Program-made: the position numbers and the translations under genes | Part shown: one piece after another, positions 21,708 through 32,612 of the stretch | How positions within the stretch are numbered: position 1 is the first letter of the stretch | Layout: every line of letters starts with the position of its first letter | Notes under the pieces: generated by a model | Databases searched by the model: none | Seen by the model: only the letters and a program-made list of their open reading frames with translations | Told to the model about the DNA's origin: nothing | Source of the DNA: Bolinopsis microptera | Lineage: Eukaryota; Ctenophora; Tentaculata; Lobata; Bolinopsidae | Assembly (NCBI RefSeq): GCF_026151205.1 | Contig: NC_087077.1 | Location: 2,232,001 to 2,296,000 of the forward strand | Length of the DNA stretch: 64,000 nucleotides | Direction of reading: 5' to 3'

Positions 21708-24173
21708 GTGGTTTTTAACAAAAGTCGTTCAGCTGTGACCGTTATAAGACATGGTACACGTACTCAGCGCTGCAGTTCGACAAACCCTAAACTTAACTTG
21801 TCGTGCATTCTTTGGATTCTTTGGATTAATCTCCTGAGCACTGCTCACCCTCTAGGTCTCAATGACAACATAAAAGGTTCTGGTAATATTTCTAAAAGCA
21901 ACTTTAACGATATTTATTTTAAAAATAAAATAAAAAGATATAAAAGAGGACATGGCAGAAAAAAGAAAAACAAAAGCCATGAAGATAGAATATACAAAAG
22001 GACTCTCACTTTAAGAGAGATTGACAATAAATATGAAAGTTTAAAAAGAAAAATGTCTGAAAGCAAATACAGCTTTTATAAAGATATAAGTAGCCTTCAA
22101 AAAGGCGAGCTCAAGCAACTTAGCTCTCATTCCCTCTGCAAATCTGGAGCCATTTTCCTTGTTATACAATCTTTTGCTGGCCAAGACAGCACTTCTTCTC
22201 CTAATATCACCTCTGTTAATAGCGAGTTTATCACTTTTCACTATTGTTCTAAAATATTTGATAAACTCCGAATAGAATCAGTCATTCGTGACTCTAGGAT
22301 CTTGACTCTTCTCCCTCCAAACCTTACGCCTTTCCTTCCCTTAAAAGTTTACTATAAGTACGATATTCCTGTCGGGCGTAAGCTTTTTAATTATAATAGA
22401 TTCCTTAAATCACTTGATAATACTACTATTTCCTCCATCCTGGAAGGTGATTGCCCCTGTTCCAGTAACCCTTATTGCTATCAGCCTCGAGGCCACATCA
22501 TCACCGGTGACCTTGCTTTCATTGAGCACGAGGATTTAAGAGGCATCATGAGTTACGGTACCAAATTTAGGGAACCTGTGTCTGTTCCTCCTGAGCAAAT
22601 CTTGGAGAGCCTCAACGAGTGTTCAGCCAACTTCGCCACCCGTATGGCTAGGAAACATGGACTTTCATGTTTGGAATTCCAGGATTGGAAAGATGAGGTC
22701 TCCCGGATCTTCACCAATCGCCTTAACTTCCTCTCCTCCTCCCCTAATAACTTCACTCCCTACAATTCCATTCTACAAAGGGATGATGTTAAATCTTATC
22801 TCGACAGTCTTTCTTCTTCTTTTATTATTTGCTCCGTAGATAAAGCTTCAAATAATTATGTTTTTGTCTGCAAGAAGTTTTATCTTTTAACCCTTCTCAA
22901 CGAGCTTGGCTACGATCTCACTTCTCTAGAGTGTCGTGGCAATTCTACTTATCATCCGGTTAACTCTGTAGAGGATGATATTATTCAGGAACATGTGAAC
23001 TTCATTAAAGATAACTTTAATATTCGTGTTTCTGAGGACAACCTTTGTCTACCGAGAATCTTTTGGATTCCTAAACTTCACAAGAATCCTTATAAGTCTA
23101 GATTTATAGCTGGGGCCAGTAAATGTACCACTAAGCAGATATCAGTTGTAGTCAACAAAGCTTTAAAAGTTTTAAAAGAATACTTTTCCAAATACTGCAA
23201 CTCTATCTACAACAATACTGGAATTAACTGCGACTGGAGCATTAACAGCTCTAAACAGTTCCTGGAAAGGCTGCCTAGACTAGAGATTTTTAATATGCAG
23301 GTATACGACTTTACCACTCTGTATACCAATCTAGACCTTCAGGTTGTACAGTCACTGCTTTTCGAGCTAATAGATCTCCTCTTTAGTAATACGAATAAAT
23401 TTATTTGTGTTTCTCTGTATAAGAACAACAATTTTTTCTCTAAAAAGGAATATAACGGATACTTATGTTTTTCTGCTGATAAACTCAAAACAGCTATTAC
23501 ATTTATTCTGTTTAACACTTTTGTTTGTTTTGGGGATCAGATTTTAAGACAAACGAAAGGCATTCCCATGGGAGGGAATTCTAGTAGCCAGTTCGCTGAT
23601 CTTTCGCTAGGGAAGTGTGAATTCAACTACATGACACGCCTAATCAAAGAAAAGAAGTTCGGTCTCGCTAAGCTCCTCTCAAGAAACTGCAGATATGTCG
23701 ACGACCTCAACACCATGAACTATTTGCATTTCTCTAACCTAATCAGGTCCATTTATCCACCTGACCTGCTTATGGAGAGGAGTGGTGACGACAATAAGTC
23801 CGTAAACTATCTCGACATCAACATCTCGATGAATAACTCCGGACACGTCGCCACCAAGCTTTACAACAAACTTGATGACTTCAACTTTCCTGTGGTCATG
23901 TACACCTTTCCTAACAGTAATATTTCCTCTTCTGTTGGTTATAATGTTTTTTACGGTCAGGTCCTTCGTTACTCTTCCATTATCTCTGACCTTGATTCTT
24001 TTCTGTGTTCTACCAACACCCTTTATAGGACACTTCTTTCAAGATGTTATAATGACAGACTCCTGAAGAGTAAATTCAGAAAGCTTCTGAAAGACCGACC
24101 TAGTATTCTGTACAAATACAGTATACTTGATGTCAGCGACATCCTTGACATCACATTTAACGTGAACAGGTGA
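21708..24173 (+). CDS. reverse transcriptase of a Penelope-like retroelement
   Basis: An uninterrupted 821-codon ORF. Reverse-transcriptase motifs appear in order: FWIPKLHKNPYKSRFIAGAS, YDFTTLYTNLD, QTKGIPMGGNSSSQFADL, NCRYVDDLNTMN (catalytic YVDD), VNYLDINI and LDDFNFPVVMYTFPNSNI. The GIPMG and LDDFNFP signatures place it in the endonuclease-poor RT family often grouped with Penelope-like elements; no GIY-YIG, EN or RNase H domain was seen. The first ATG at 21708 lies in the flanking host DNA. Comparison with unit B puts the element boundary at about 21809, so the first 34 residues are host-derived. The native start may be a later Met (near 22052) or upstream sequence lost by 5' truncation. 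A Lys/Arg-rich stretch (RYKRGHGRKKKNK) precedes the RT and probably binds nucleic acid. Confidence 0.75.
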   Translation: MVFNKSRSAVTVIRHGTRTQRCSSTNPKLNLSCILWILWINLLSTAHPLGLNDNIKGSGNISKSNFNDIYFKNKIKRYKRGHGRKKKNKSHEDRIYKRTLTLREIDNKYESLKRKMSESKYSFYKDISSLQKGELKQLSSHSLCKSGAIFLVIQSFAGQDSTSSPNITSVNSEFITFHYCSKIFDKLRIESVIRDSRILTLLPPNLTPFLPLKVYYKYDIPVGRKLFNYNRFLKSLDNTTISSILEGDCPCSSNPYCYQPRGHIITGDLAFIEHEDLRGIMSYGTKFREPVSVPPEQILESLNECSANFATRMARKHGLSCLEFQDWKDEVSRIFTNRLNFLSSSPNNFTPYNSILQRDDVKSYLDSLSSSFIICSVDKASNNYVFVCKKFYLLTLLNELGYDLTSLECRGNSTYHPVNSVEDDIIQEHVNFIKDNFNIRVSEDNLCLPRIFWIPKLHKNPYKSRFIAGASKCTTKQISVVVNKALKVLKEYFSKYCNSIYNNTGINCDWSINSSKQFLERLPRLEIFNMQVYDFTTLYTNLDLQVVQSLLFELIDLLFSNTNKFICVSLYKNNNFFSKKEYNGYLCFSADKLKTAITFILFNTFVCFGDQILRQTKGIPMGGNSSSQFADLSLGKCEFNYMTRLIKEKKFGLAKLLSRNCRYVDDLNTMNYLHFSNLIRSIYPPDLLMERSGDDNKSVNYLDINISMNNSGHVATKLYNKLDDFNFPVVMYTFPNSNISSSVGYNVFYGQVLRYSSIISDLDSFLCSTNTLYRTLLSRCYNDRLLKSKFRKLLKDRPSILYKYSILDVSDILDITFNVNR

Positions 24174-24457
24174 TCACTGACGAGTGATTGCTAGGGGGTC
24201 TTGGCACATTAAACCGGTACAGGTATTAAACCCCCGAAACCGGTGTGCCAAGTCATCTGCTGATGATGTTCACATAACATTATTTCCTCTCTCCTTTATT
24301 CCTTCCGTCTTTTCTTAAACTTACAGTTCAGTTACTTTATTTCACCAGGTCTACCTAAGGATCAATTATTCTTTGGTGGGGTTTCACTTCTGGTATTGGC
24401 TTCATTCCCGTTCCTTTTCCTTATTCTTTATACTTATTTTTTATATAGTTTAATGAG
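21809..24457 (+). mobile_element. Penelope-like retroelement insertion, unit A only
   Basis: The paralogous site in unit B (about 32955) reads CGTGCATGTCGAACTACTG. In unit A the same sequence is split by 2649 bp, with at most an AT duplicated at the junctions. This gives both ends with a true empty site. The insert carries the RT ORF, a structured segment just after the stop codon, and about 200 bp of AT-rich 3' sequence. No terminal repeat was found, so it is probably a 5' truncated copy. The open ORF and exact empty site point to a young insertion. Confidence 0.8.
24173..24252 (+). other. predicted hairpin plus pseudoknot at the 3' end of the RT ORF
   Basis: Directly after the stop codon there is a hairpin ATCACT-GACG-AGTGAT (24173-24188). 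It is followed by stem CTTGGCAC (24200-24207) with GTGCCAAG (24245-24252), extended by ACCGG (24213-24217) with CCGGT (24240-24244). GGGGG (24194-24198) is complementary to CCCCC (24231-24235) inside the loop of that stem, giving an H-type pseudoknot. It may be a 3' RT-recognition structure; function is inferred. Confidence 0.5.
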
Positions 24458-24890
24458 ATGTCGAACTACTGTACGTGAATCGTTAGCTGCACATATGCAA
24501 TGTATAGAATATAATATTCTTTCACTGTTTATCAATTTTGCAGATGGCAATGCTGCAATGCCGGTTAAGATCCGATTGATAGGTACAAGGTAGTTTAATT
24601 GAAAGAGTATGCAGTATTATGGTATTCCAAACAAATATAGCCAAGTTTCTCGCAGGTTTTGTTTGCACAGACGGTCAGTGGGGAGGTCACAGACTTGGGT
24701 CTTCAACTGCTGTATCAATGTTCTGTATACCATATCCCTACCACGTTGTCATATCTGATAGTGATATGGTGAGCTACACCCCAAGCCGGCCAGGTTTATC
24801 ACTGTATTAGGCAATAATGATATTACCAACAATATTTAATTTTACACTTTTAAACACGATAAATATTTAAACAGCACAGTTATACAATAT

Positions 24891-25681
24891 AAAGAGAAGA
24901 TACAATTGGAGACATGATCAGGTGCTCAGGGTAATCGTGCAACCAATTGCAGAGAAGCTGAGGGAGATAAACAGTGCTACCCAGAAGACAGAAGTAAAGA
25001 GAGAGTGGAGGAAGTTCGTATCCGGAAAAGGAACCTACAGGAAAACCGAAGTACAGAAGAACCTCATCTTCTAGAGGAAGGTAACGACTAGAAACTTGTG
25101 TTTGATGAGGACGAAAGGACAAGACAATTCCCCCAACATATCGTCAACACAGCTCTCAGACCTGATGTGGTAATATACTCTAACACACTCAGGAAAGTCA
25201 TCCTGATAGAGCTGACCTGTGGAAACGAGGAGAACTTTGAGGACCAGAGATCCCGGAAAGAGAAGAGATACGAAGATCTAATGGTGGAGATCGAGACCGC
25301 AGGCTGGGAAGGATATCTCTTTGCAGTAGAAGTTGGATGTCGTGGATTCTACCACCACACATTACCCCGAATTTTCAACTTCCTTAACATCACCCGGGCA
25401 AAGAAGAAGAGGGCACTTAACACAACAGCGGTGGTGTCCCTGAAAGGTTCCTACACTATCTGGCTTAGTCGCTACAACAAGACCTGGAGTGACAACTGCC
25501 AGCTGGCCGAAAGACCCTGCCCAGTTTAACCCTGATGAACAGCTGAACGTTGGGCCCTTAAAACGTCGTTGAAAGCTACATCTGGGGTCGTAAGTCCCAG
25601 ACATCAGAAGAAGTCAGAGAGTGTAGAAGATTCTGCGTCTGAAAAGACTAGAGAATTGAGGTAAATATAGTTGGTTTGGTC
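24891..25681 (+). mobile_element. fragment of a retroelement with restriction-like endonuclease domain, unit A only
   Basis: About 790 bp present in unit A but replaced by three bases at the paralogous site in unit B (near 33398). One frame begins RYNWRHDQVLRVIVQPIAEK; an open frame at 25098-25529 encodes RPDVVIYSNTLRKVILIELT, then KEKRYEDL and EVGCRGFYHHTL. The D...E-x-T...K pattern is that of PD-(D/E)XK nucleases. A WRHxxVL segment followed by this nuclease is the usual C-terminus of RLE-bearing LINE-like elements (R2/NeSL-type). The reverse transcriptase is missing. The two parts are in different frames, so the fragment is not functional. Confidence 0.65.
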
Positions 25682-26986
25682 TTCAATGCGATGCTGATAC
25701 AAATCATAAACCTTGCATTGTGGATATTATTATTACACAGTTCCTCCCGCCACTATAGGCACTTAACGGAGAGTCCGAACCTAATATCGGTATTTAGCGC
25801 GGTTCAAGAATTTTTTCGTGTGGTCTGTGTAATTAGTGTTCATATACCACACAATATGTGGAGTAAACATGTTTTAAGGTTCTTCCAAATTTTGTTCTTA
25901 TGCCAAAAAACGTAATACCGTTTAGTTTTATTATAATAAAGTTGGATGTAATTTGATAATAATTGAATCATTATTCAGAGAGAGGATTGAATATGCGAAA
26001 CTGTGAGGTTTTGACTTCCTTCATCACACAAAATTCTTTGTAATAAATATAAGTTATAGTGTAGCTCCGTTGATTGTAATTTATTTGTGTTGATAATGCG
26101 GCTCTTACTAAAACCGACTCATCAAACAATTCCACGTGACTCCGCTTTTTTTAAACGAACAATCTAACCGCTAACCCCAACCCTTACTTACTTCTCTTAC
26201 AATTAAAGTTATCTCTAGACCAGTTAATACTTTTAACTTAAATAATCGTTTATCGTAACGTAACTTTACAAATCGTTTTGTATCGTTAAATATTTGTTAT
26301 CTTATAGGTACTAAGCAGTATAGCCCCCACGTAATTTTTAACCAGTCTGATATGGTATTTAATTCCTGAAGGCTATTTCATGAAGGTTATTTCAGACTTA
26401 CTTTGTACTTAAAGAACACGTGATGACATTACAAACTGCTAGATTTCATTTTAGTGAGCTAAGAGTTCTACTTCTCGTTGAATTCTCTATGAAAGACCAT
26501 ACTCTACCAAAGAAGCTGTCAAAATTATTCATGTATGATCAGACTTGGCAATTTTACTAAGGGAAGTCAAACCAAGAAAATTTTCGGGCAGGCAGTTTAC
26601 GAACAAGCCTGGTAGCATCAAGTCTAGGAAGTTTACTGAAGCTGATTTGAGCACTGTTTACTTTGGTCAACAAGTAATTGCAGTTTACAGAATTACAGTG
26701 TATTTGAATGAATAGCTGAGTCAAATGTTTCCTTACATTGAATTTATTCCATTCAGAGTGAAAAGGTATCACAAGCTATTATTGTATCATGTGCACGTAT
26801 CACATCTTACAGGAGCCACCGTCAATAGTTATAACAAATAACATCTTTGCTTCTTCGGGCCGCAAATTCCCTCCAGCAAGCTGTCGGCAATTATCACGCG
26901 TAGCCCTCAAAAGCGAAAGTATTATTGTATTACAATATAATATAAATATTCTTAAAAAATGATGACACAATGTTAAAATATTCAGC
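25682..26986. other. spacer upstream of receptor B
   Basis: AT-rich DNA shared almost base for base with 33399-34711 upstream of receptor C. The part at 26498-26775 is also present, more diverged, at 40061-40292 before the CLC gene. No gene was recognised. It probably contains the promoter of receptor B; no TATA-like element could be assigned with confidence. Confidence 0.55.
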
Positions 26987-28976
26987 ATGCTGCACAGAAA
27001 CGTGATAAGTGTAGTGTCGTTACTGTTGGTTCACTCCTCCCAATCTCATGATGAACTACCTCACACTGCTCTAGATAAAGTGCCTGCTGTCCTTGGAAGT
27101 TCGGTTCAGCTCAGGTAATTATTGTTACTTTTAGCTAATTAGGCAAAAAGAGTCGAGGACTAGTTGGGTAAAAAATTTTGTTGTCTTTTGTATATTATTA
27201 TGGTAGCTAATGTCCGCTTGGCTCCTGTCGTATGCATGTCAACATGCGATTCGCTTGGCCATTTTAGGGACGCGCTTAAATTTCCACCCTCGACGAAAAA
27301 CATACAGCATAATATAATATCATTATCCTTATATTATATGTCAGCTATCTTTCTAGTGAACTAGTGTTTTGAAAGATAGGCAAAAGCATCCAGGCCCACA
27401 TTTCCCCTGCCTCATTAACTTTGCCTACCCTTTCCTTCAATTAAGCTGCCTTGGACAGAATGTCATTTGTGAAGAAGGCTTTATTTTAAGTTTTTTAAAT
27501 TTCCACTCGTTGCTATTATCATTATATCTTGTAAAATTGGCTGAAATATAAAATTTATAATTCACATGTTTATTTTTCATATTACCGATAGAAAGCTGAA
27601 TCACACAATCCTTACCTTGCAATATCCTCAGGTGCACCAAAATAATAGAAAAGTGGTCTGACAGCGAATATAAATATAACAGCGAATCAGGCTATAACAG
27701 CGAATCAGCGGACTGCAACAACGACCAGCAGGGTTTTTCCTGCAAGCATGTCTGGACGAGAAATGATGAAGAGCTCACCCCGGGTGCTAAATACAGTTTT
27801 AAAAGCAGTCTTACATTAAATTACTGTGAGACATTTGAAAGGACCTCTGATATCGTGAACAGCATGACTATTGCAGCAGTTCGGGACGAAGATGATGACT
27901 ACTACCGGAACAGAGATATGGAGTGCTTTGCATCGGCCCTCACTGTAACAAACGTGACCAAGGATGACCTTGGTGAGTATCAGTGCAATTTAATCAGGGA
28001 TGATCAGGAAGAGATTTGGAGTTTGCTGATCATGTACGCAGATTATATACGGAGAATCACAGTGGTTGACAGTGCGCTTGAAGGAATCCTCCCTGAAAAG
28101 ATAGCGTATTTTGATTACTTTAACACCAAAGGGATCAAATCTAAATTGTTGATGCAGTGTGTTGTGACAGGGGGACCTGTTTATTGGTTTATCAGATTTG
28201 ATTTTGAAACTATTCAGCCCATTGAACAGATCAGTAAAATAGAAAATTGGCGTTGCTTTAATTACAGCATTGAGCATCACAACCCATATGGTCTTGAACA
28301 AGTCACAGAATCCTTCATTTACTTCCAAAACATATGTACACTGGACCGGGCTGAAATATACTGCAGTGCTGACCCGGAAGGTACAGTCAGGTCCAAACCG
28401 GGCCAGGGTTTCCTTTCCATGAAGCCGGAGGAGTGGAGAAATTCGTGGCAAATGAGGGATACCATGTCTTGGTTGGGTTATGTGGTGATGCCTATCGTAA
28501 TCGGTATTTTCTTTTTAGTAGGCACGATTGTAGCGGCTGTCCGGGGTAAAGTGTGTAACTGCTCATGCTGTGGAGGTGGACAAGGTATTTACAGGACCAT
28601 GCCAAATATTCCTCAATCCCTGCATTGTGCAGTTCCCGCCCCTCAGGATCCACAGCCTCCACAGAGTAACATGGTCCCTCAGCCTCCACAAAGTAACATA
28701 GTCCCTCAGCCTCGACAGAGTAACATGGTCCCTCAGCCTCCACAAAGTAACATGGTCCCTCAGCCTCCACAGAGTAACATGGTCCCTCAGCCTCCACAAA
28801 GTAACATGGTCCCTCAGCCTCCACAAAGTAACATGGTCCCTCAGCCTCCACAGAGTAACATGGTCCCTCAGCCTCCACAGAGTAACATGGTCACTCAAGC
28901 TCCACAGAGTAACATGGTCCCTCAAGCTCCTCCTAACACGGTCCCTCAAGCTTGGGTCAACCCTCAGGATGATTAA
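26987..28976 (+). CDS. IgSF membrane receptor, tandem copy B
   Basis: Exons 26987-27114 and 27632-28976 join in phase to 490 residues. The order is: signal peptide (MLHRNVISVVSLLLVHSSQS); V-type Ig domain with first Cys in SSVQLRC, core Trp in KHVW and second Cys in DDLGEYQC; a second Ig-like domain (MQCVVTGG, YWF, AEIYC); one membrane helix (VVMPIVIGIFFLVGTIVAAV); a Cys-rich juxtamembrane stretch (CNCSCCGG) likely to be palmitoylated; a YRTM motif; and about ten 9-residue VPQPPQSNM repeats ending PQAWVNPQDD. YxxM is the classical PI3K-p85 docking motif. It is a single-pass surface receptor, perhaps for adhesion or recognition. The layout recalls hydrozoan allorecognition (Alr) receptors, though homology is not shown. 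It is convergent with kinase fragment B. An AG lies two bases before the ATG. Confidence 0.85.
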
Positions 28977-30200
28977 CTTCTCCGTGGCCCTTGGATCTCC
29001 TGACGTCATGATTTATTTAAAACTTACCTTAGATCCATTGCTATGAAGCATCTTGGAGCACTCAGAAACTTTTGCAAAACAGCTGTTTTTATCTCTATAC
29101 ATATATTCTACAAAACTGTCAGGTGGTAGGACCTGAACATTGCACTTATGACCTACCACAATCAGATGGTGTTAGAATTAGAATTAGCATGAGTGTTGTG
29201 GGCGGTAAAGGCTAAAACAATCAGATTGTTCTTATTTAGCTTAATTTATATTTAAGTTTAACTCTTTTAAAGTTCTGTTTTAAAGAACATGATTTTTACA
29301 ACACTGTTGAATATACAATGATTTTATCATCTCATTAAATCTAGAATTAGTCTAGAATAATATTATAATTAACTATACAAACTACACAGCGAATGATACA
29401 ACGATATTACTAAATAATGTTATTTTGTTTTCAAAATTAATCATCAATATTTTGATCGGTTCAGAATAGTACTCAGTACTTAATATAATATACATGTTAT
29501 TTTTTGTATCAAGAGCAGTTTTTAAAATGCAATTGAAGTACTAACCCTATAAAAATCAGAGAATCTTAAATTCTTCGATTTTTTAGCACAAAAAAGAATT
29601 TATTGTTACAGCAGCAAGATAGTCAGATAGTGGTTAATACCACTTCAGATTTATTTTCGAGCTTTTTATGAAACAAGTAATGCGATGAACACCTAACGAG
29701 CAGATTTCCAGCTACGTACTTTAAGTTCTAGATTTGGAAAAATGCCATATTTTGAGAATTTCTTCATCGTATTAGCTCAGTACACAATGTTTTAGCTTTG
29801 TACAAATTAATAAATTATGCAATTTATTGTAACTTCGTATAGTAAGCTTAGTCTTAAAGTGTTATCTGAAATGTTTGATTTTTCTCTTCCGTGATTTTAG
29901 TTTGAGCTTTAATTTTTAGTTTTTTTGAATTTTAATGCGTGAATTTTTTATGCTAAATTGTGATTTACATTTTTTGACTTAATAGCCTTGTAGCTGAATT
30001 GAAAATTATTAATATCCATTATGTTTCCTTATTATTCGACGCCAACGACTCGAAAGTTAGATCATCATCAATGAAAACGTTACAAAGTAAAATAAGTAAA
30101 CCAATGGTTTCCTCATTTAAAGGGGATTCAGCACTGTAAAATACAGGCACTAGTTATATTATAATTAGATACAATACGGTACAAACATTAGATATTTTTT

Positions 30201-30797
30201 CCTTTTCACCCTTTTGAAAAAAGGCAATAGTGAAAGGTTACGAATGGAGGTTTTTGCAGAAAAACGTGGATTTTGGAGAACGAGATAGGTGGGTTTAAAT
30301 ATGTCGTCAGTCCTTCCGTTAGTTACCATGCAACGAAAAAGTTGCGCGCGCGCGAGGATTGCTTGCGGAGATGTGATGTATAGATAGCCTGTGATCTATG
30401 AATGCGCGGCGCGACTGTGTTTTCATGTATATGATGCATGTAATGTATAATATTATTATTAGGTAATACTTGACATACGTTGCATGCCACGGCGATATTG
30501 GGATACGAAACATGTATCAAGGTAATACGCCCAATTTGTACGTGGCACGCGTAGTGTATTGATGTGTACACGAGTATAGTTTACCTTTGCTGATAATTTC
30601 TTGAATTACAGATACAAGTTAAGTTCTACGGCAATTGAACTGAATTTCAAGTGTTTATCGTATTTGATGCATAATTTATCAATATTATTATCATGAAGAT
30701 TGAAGTGAGCTGATTGGAGCTTATACTTAAATTTATAGTAAATGTGAAATGGAAATCTAGCGTCCGCCAAAACGAAACAACGGGCGCAATTCTTGTT
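30201..30797. mobile_element. 597-bp insertion in unit B, unclassified
   Basis: Units A and C read GATATTTTTATG across this site; unit B has 597 extra bases. No clear inverted ends, target duplication or recognised ORF were found. It contains a GCGCGCGCGCGAGG patch and CGCGGCGCGAC, like the GC-rich patches at 3160, 13.4 kb and 45.6 kb, so it may be one member of a dispersed family. Confidence 0.55.
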
Positions 30798-31043
30798 ATG
30801 TGTCAGGAGTTCTCTACACCTGACAATTTAGACTGACAAGGAACAGTCTTTTCACTCCAATTTTGGTTTTTGAAAAGACATTAACAATTGGGACAATTAA
30901 AGTTCTAGTTAGGGGATAATGAAATACTTGTAGTGTACTGAACATAATAATATCGAACTGGAAAAACCGCAAATAATATTCAATTCTTGACAACAAAATG
31001 TTGAAAATCGTAAGAGCTAATCACAAAAGTTTAAAAATAACAA

Positions 31044-31539
31044 TTAACTGGATGATTTGGTTGTTTCTCCTTCTGATTCATCCTCAGCTGTGTACTTTCT
31101 TATCCATGGATGATCTAACGCTTGTTCACCTGACATCCGTTTCTTTGGATTGATTCTCAGCAACTTGTTTATAAAATCCTTTGCCAAGCTCGAGATACCA
31201 TCCCAATGGGAAGTATCAAAATTGTATTTCCCCCGTTTGATGGCGTTGAACAACCCGGTAATGGACTCACTGTAAAAGGGAGGGTACCCACATAGCATGG
31301 TGTAAGTGATCACACCAAGGCTCCACAGATCTGTTTCTTTGCCGTACTTCTGGTTGAGGAGTTCATGAGATACATACCCTGGAGTTCCACAAGCTTGGGT
31401 TAGATTCTCTGACTGCCCTGGTGCTGTGTTGAATAGTCCTATATGAACCATTAGTTTTGTGTGGGATTTGTCTTTAAAGTAAATAAGTTCTGGTTTTAGG
31501 TTCCTGTGCACAATTCCGTGCTCGTGAAGATGATTGACT
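31044..31539 (-). pseudogene. CaMK-like pseudokinase fragment B (C-lobe only)
   Basis: Nearly identical to fragment A and broken at exactly the same residue (after the NHLHEHG region), with the same unrelated sequence beyond. A and B therefore share one truncation event, which preceded their duplication. The C-lobe frame is still open. Confidence 0.8.
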
Positions 31540-32215
31540 TTCTGGTATAACTTAGTACCACCACTGGTTCGGGAAATTTGTCAACTCGAAAAATATTCGT
31601 GTTCATTTTTTTCAAATGAAGAATTATTTTCGCATTTATTTAATAATTTGGATAGTTGGATCGAGCTAAATTTTATTGAATTATGTAATGAATAAACTCG
31701 TTATGCTTTGTATCTCCGTCATCTGAGAAGCTATAACTCTACTTTTTCAGGACAAACGTTATTCGAATGGCCGTGTGATCAGGTGATTGGCTTACCTTAT
31801 CACGTGATAAGGTGACCCCGGTAAATACCCCGTTGAACATCATGGGAATCGTTAAGGCTGCCCAATTAAGGTGTCGTGTCACGGTGTCATATAATCACCC
31901 AATCAATTTTGCTAACGAGATACACAAATTGCTTGATAACTTCGTCATTTCTAATCTGATTCACATCACTTTTTCAGATCAGATGCAAAATGTAATAATC
32001 TAACGTTTCAGACAAAATTAGGCGTCCACCATGTTCACAGAGAACAATATAGGTGTTTTAATATTGAATTGGTGTGGTCTAAAATATTCGAATTTTCACA
32101 TTTTGGCGACGGAATCCTCGAACAAGTAGGTACAGTAGGCCATCTGCAAAGCAACAACTCTCCAATATAAAATACGGCGGAGGTATAAGACCCAACGTAT
32201 GGGTACATTTGGCCC

Positions 32216-32612
32216 ACCCTGTATGTTTATCCGTACCATTTTACTAACACCACGGCATCAACTTTAACGTGACTTTCCGCAAAAACCGTAAAAGATGTAC
32301 AACTGAAACTTTTTTGACTGGGTCAAATGCTTTAATAGCCTCCAAATCAGCATGAAAAAATTAAAAAATTGGCTAAGAATAGGAATTTTAGAGCCCAAAA
32401 TTTGGACCCCCAAGTGGTGTCAAAAACACCGGGGTAAGCACAGGGCTCCAATGCTCTATCTTACAGTGGTCACGATCTTACCATTAGTGATATTGACTAC
32501 AGCCCCCTGCGAAGAAGGTGTCAAAAACGAGAATTAAATTGGTAATAATTATTTTAGTCTTTTTGAATCTTGATACCACTTTAGGGTTTATATACGGGTT
32601 CCTGCTAGCACC
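32216..32612 (-). repeat. dispersed repeat R1, copy 3, with internal insertion
   Basis: Counterpart of 21195-21475 in unit B, interrupted by about 100 bp (near 32430-32528) absent from the unit A copy. The inserted piece is flanked by the repeated word GTCAAAAAC, so it may carry a short target duplication. Confidence 0.7.

Noticed and set aside
24173-24260. Hammerhead ribozyme after the RT ORF
   Set aside because: CTGACGA and CGAAAC words are present, as in Penelope-associated hammerheads, but CTGACGA falls in its own small hairpin and stems II and III cannot be formed in the required places.
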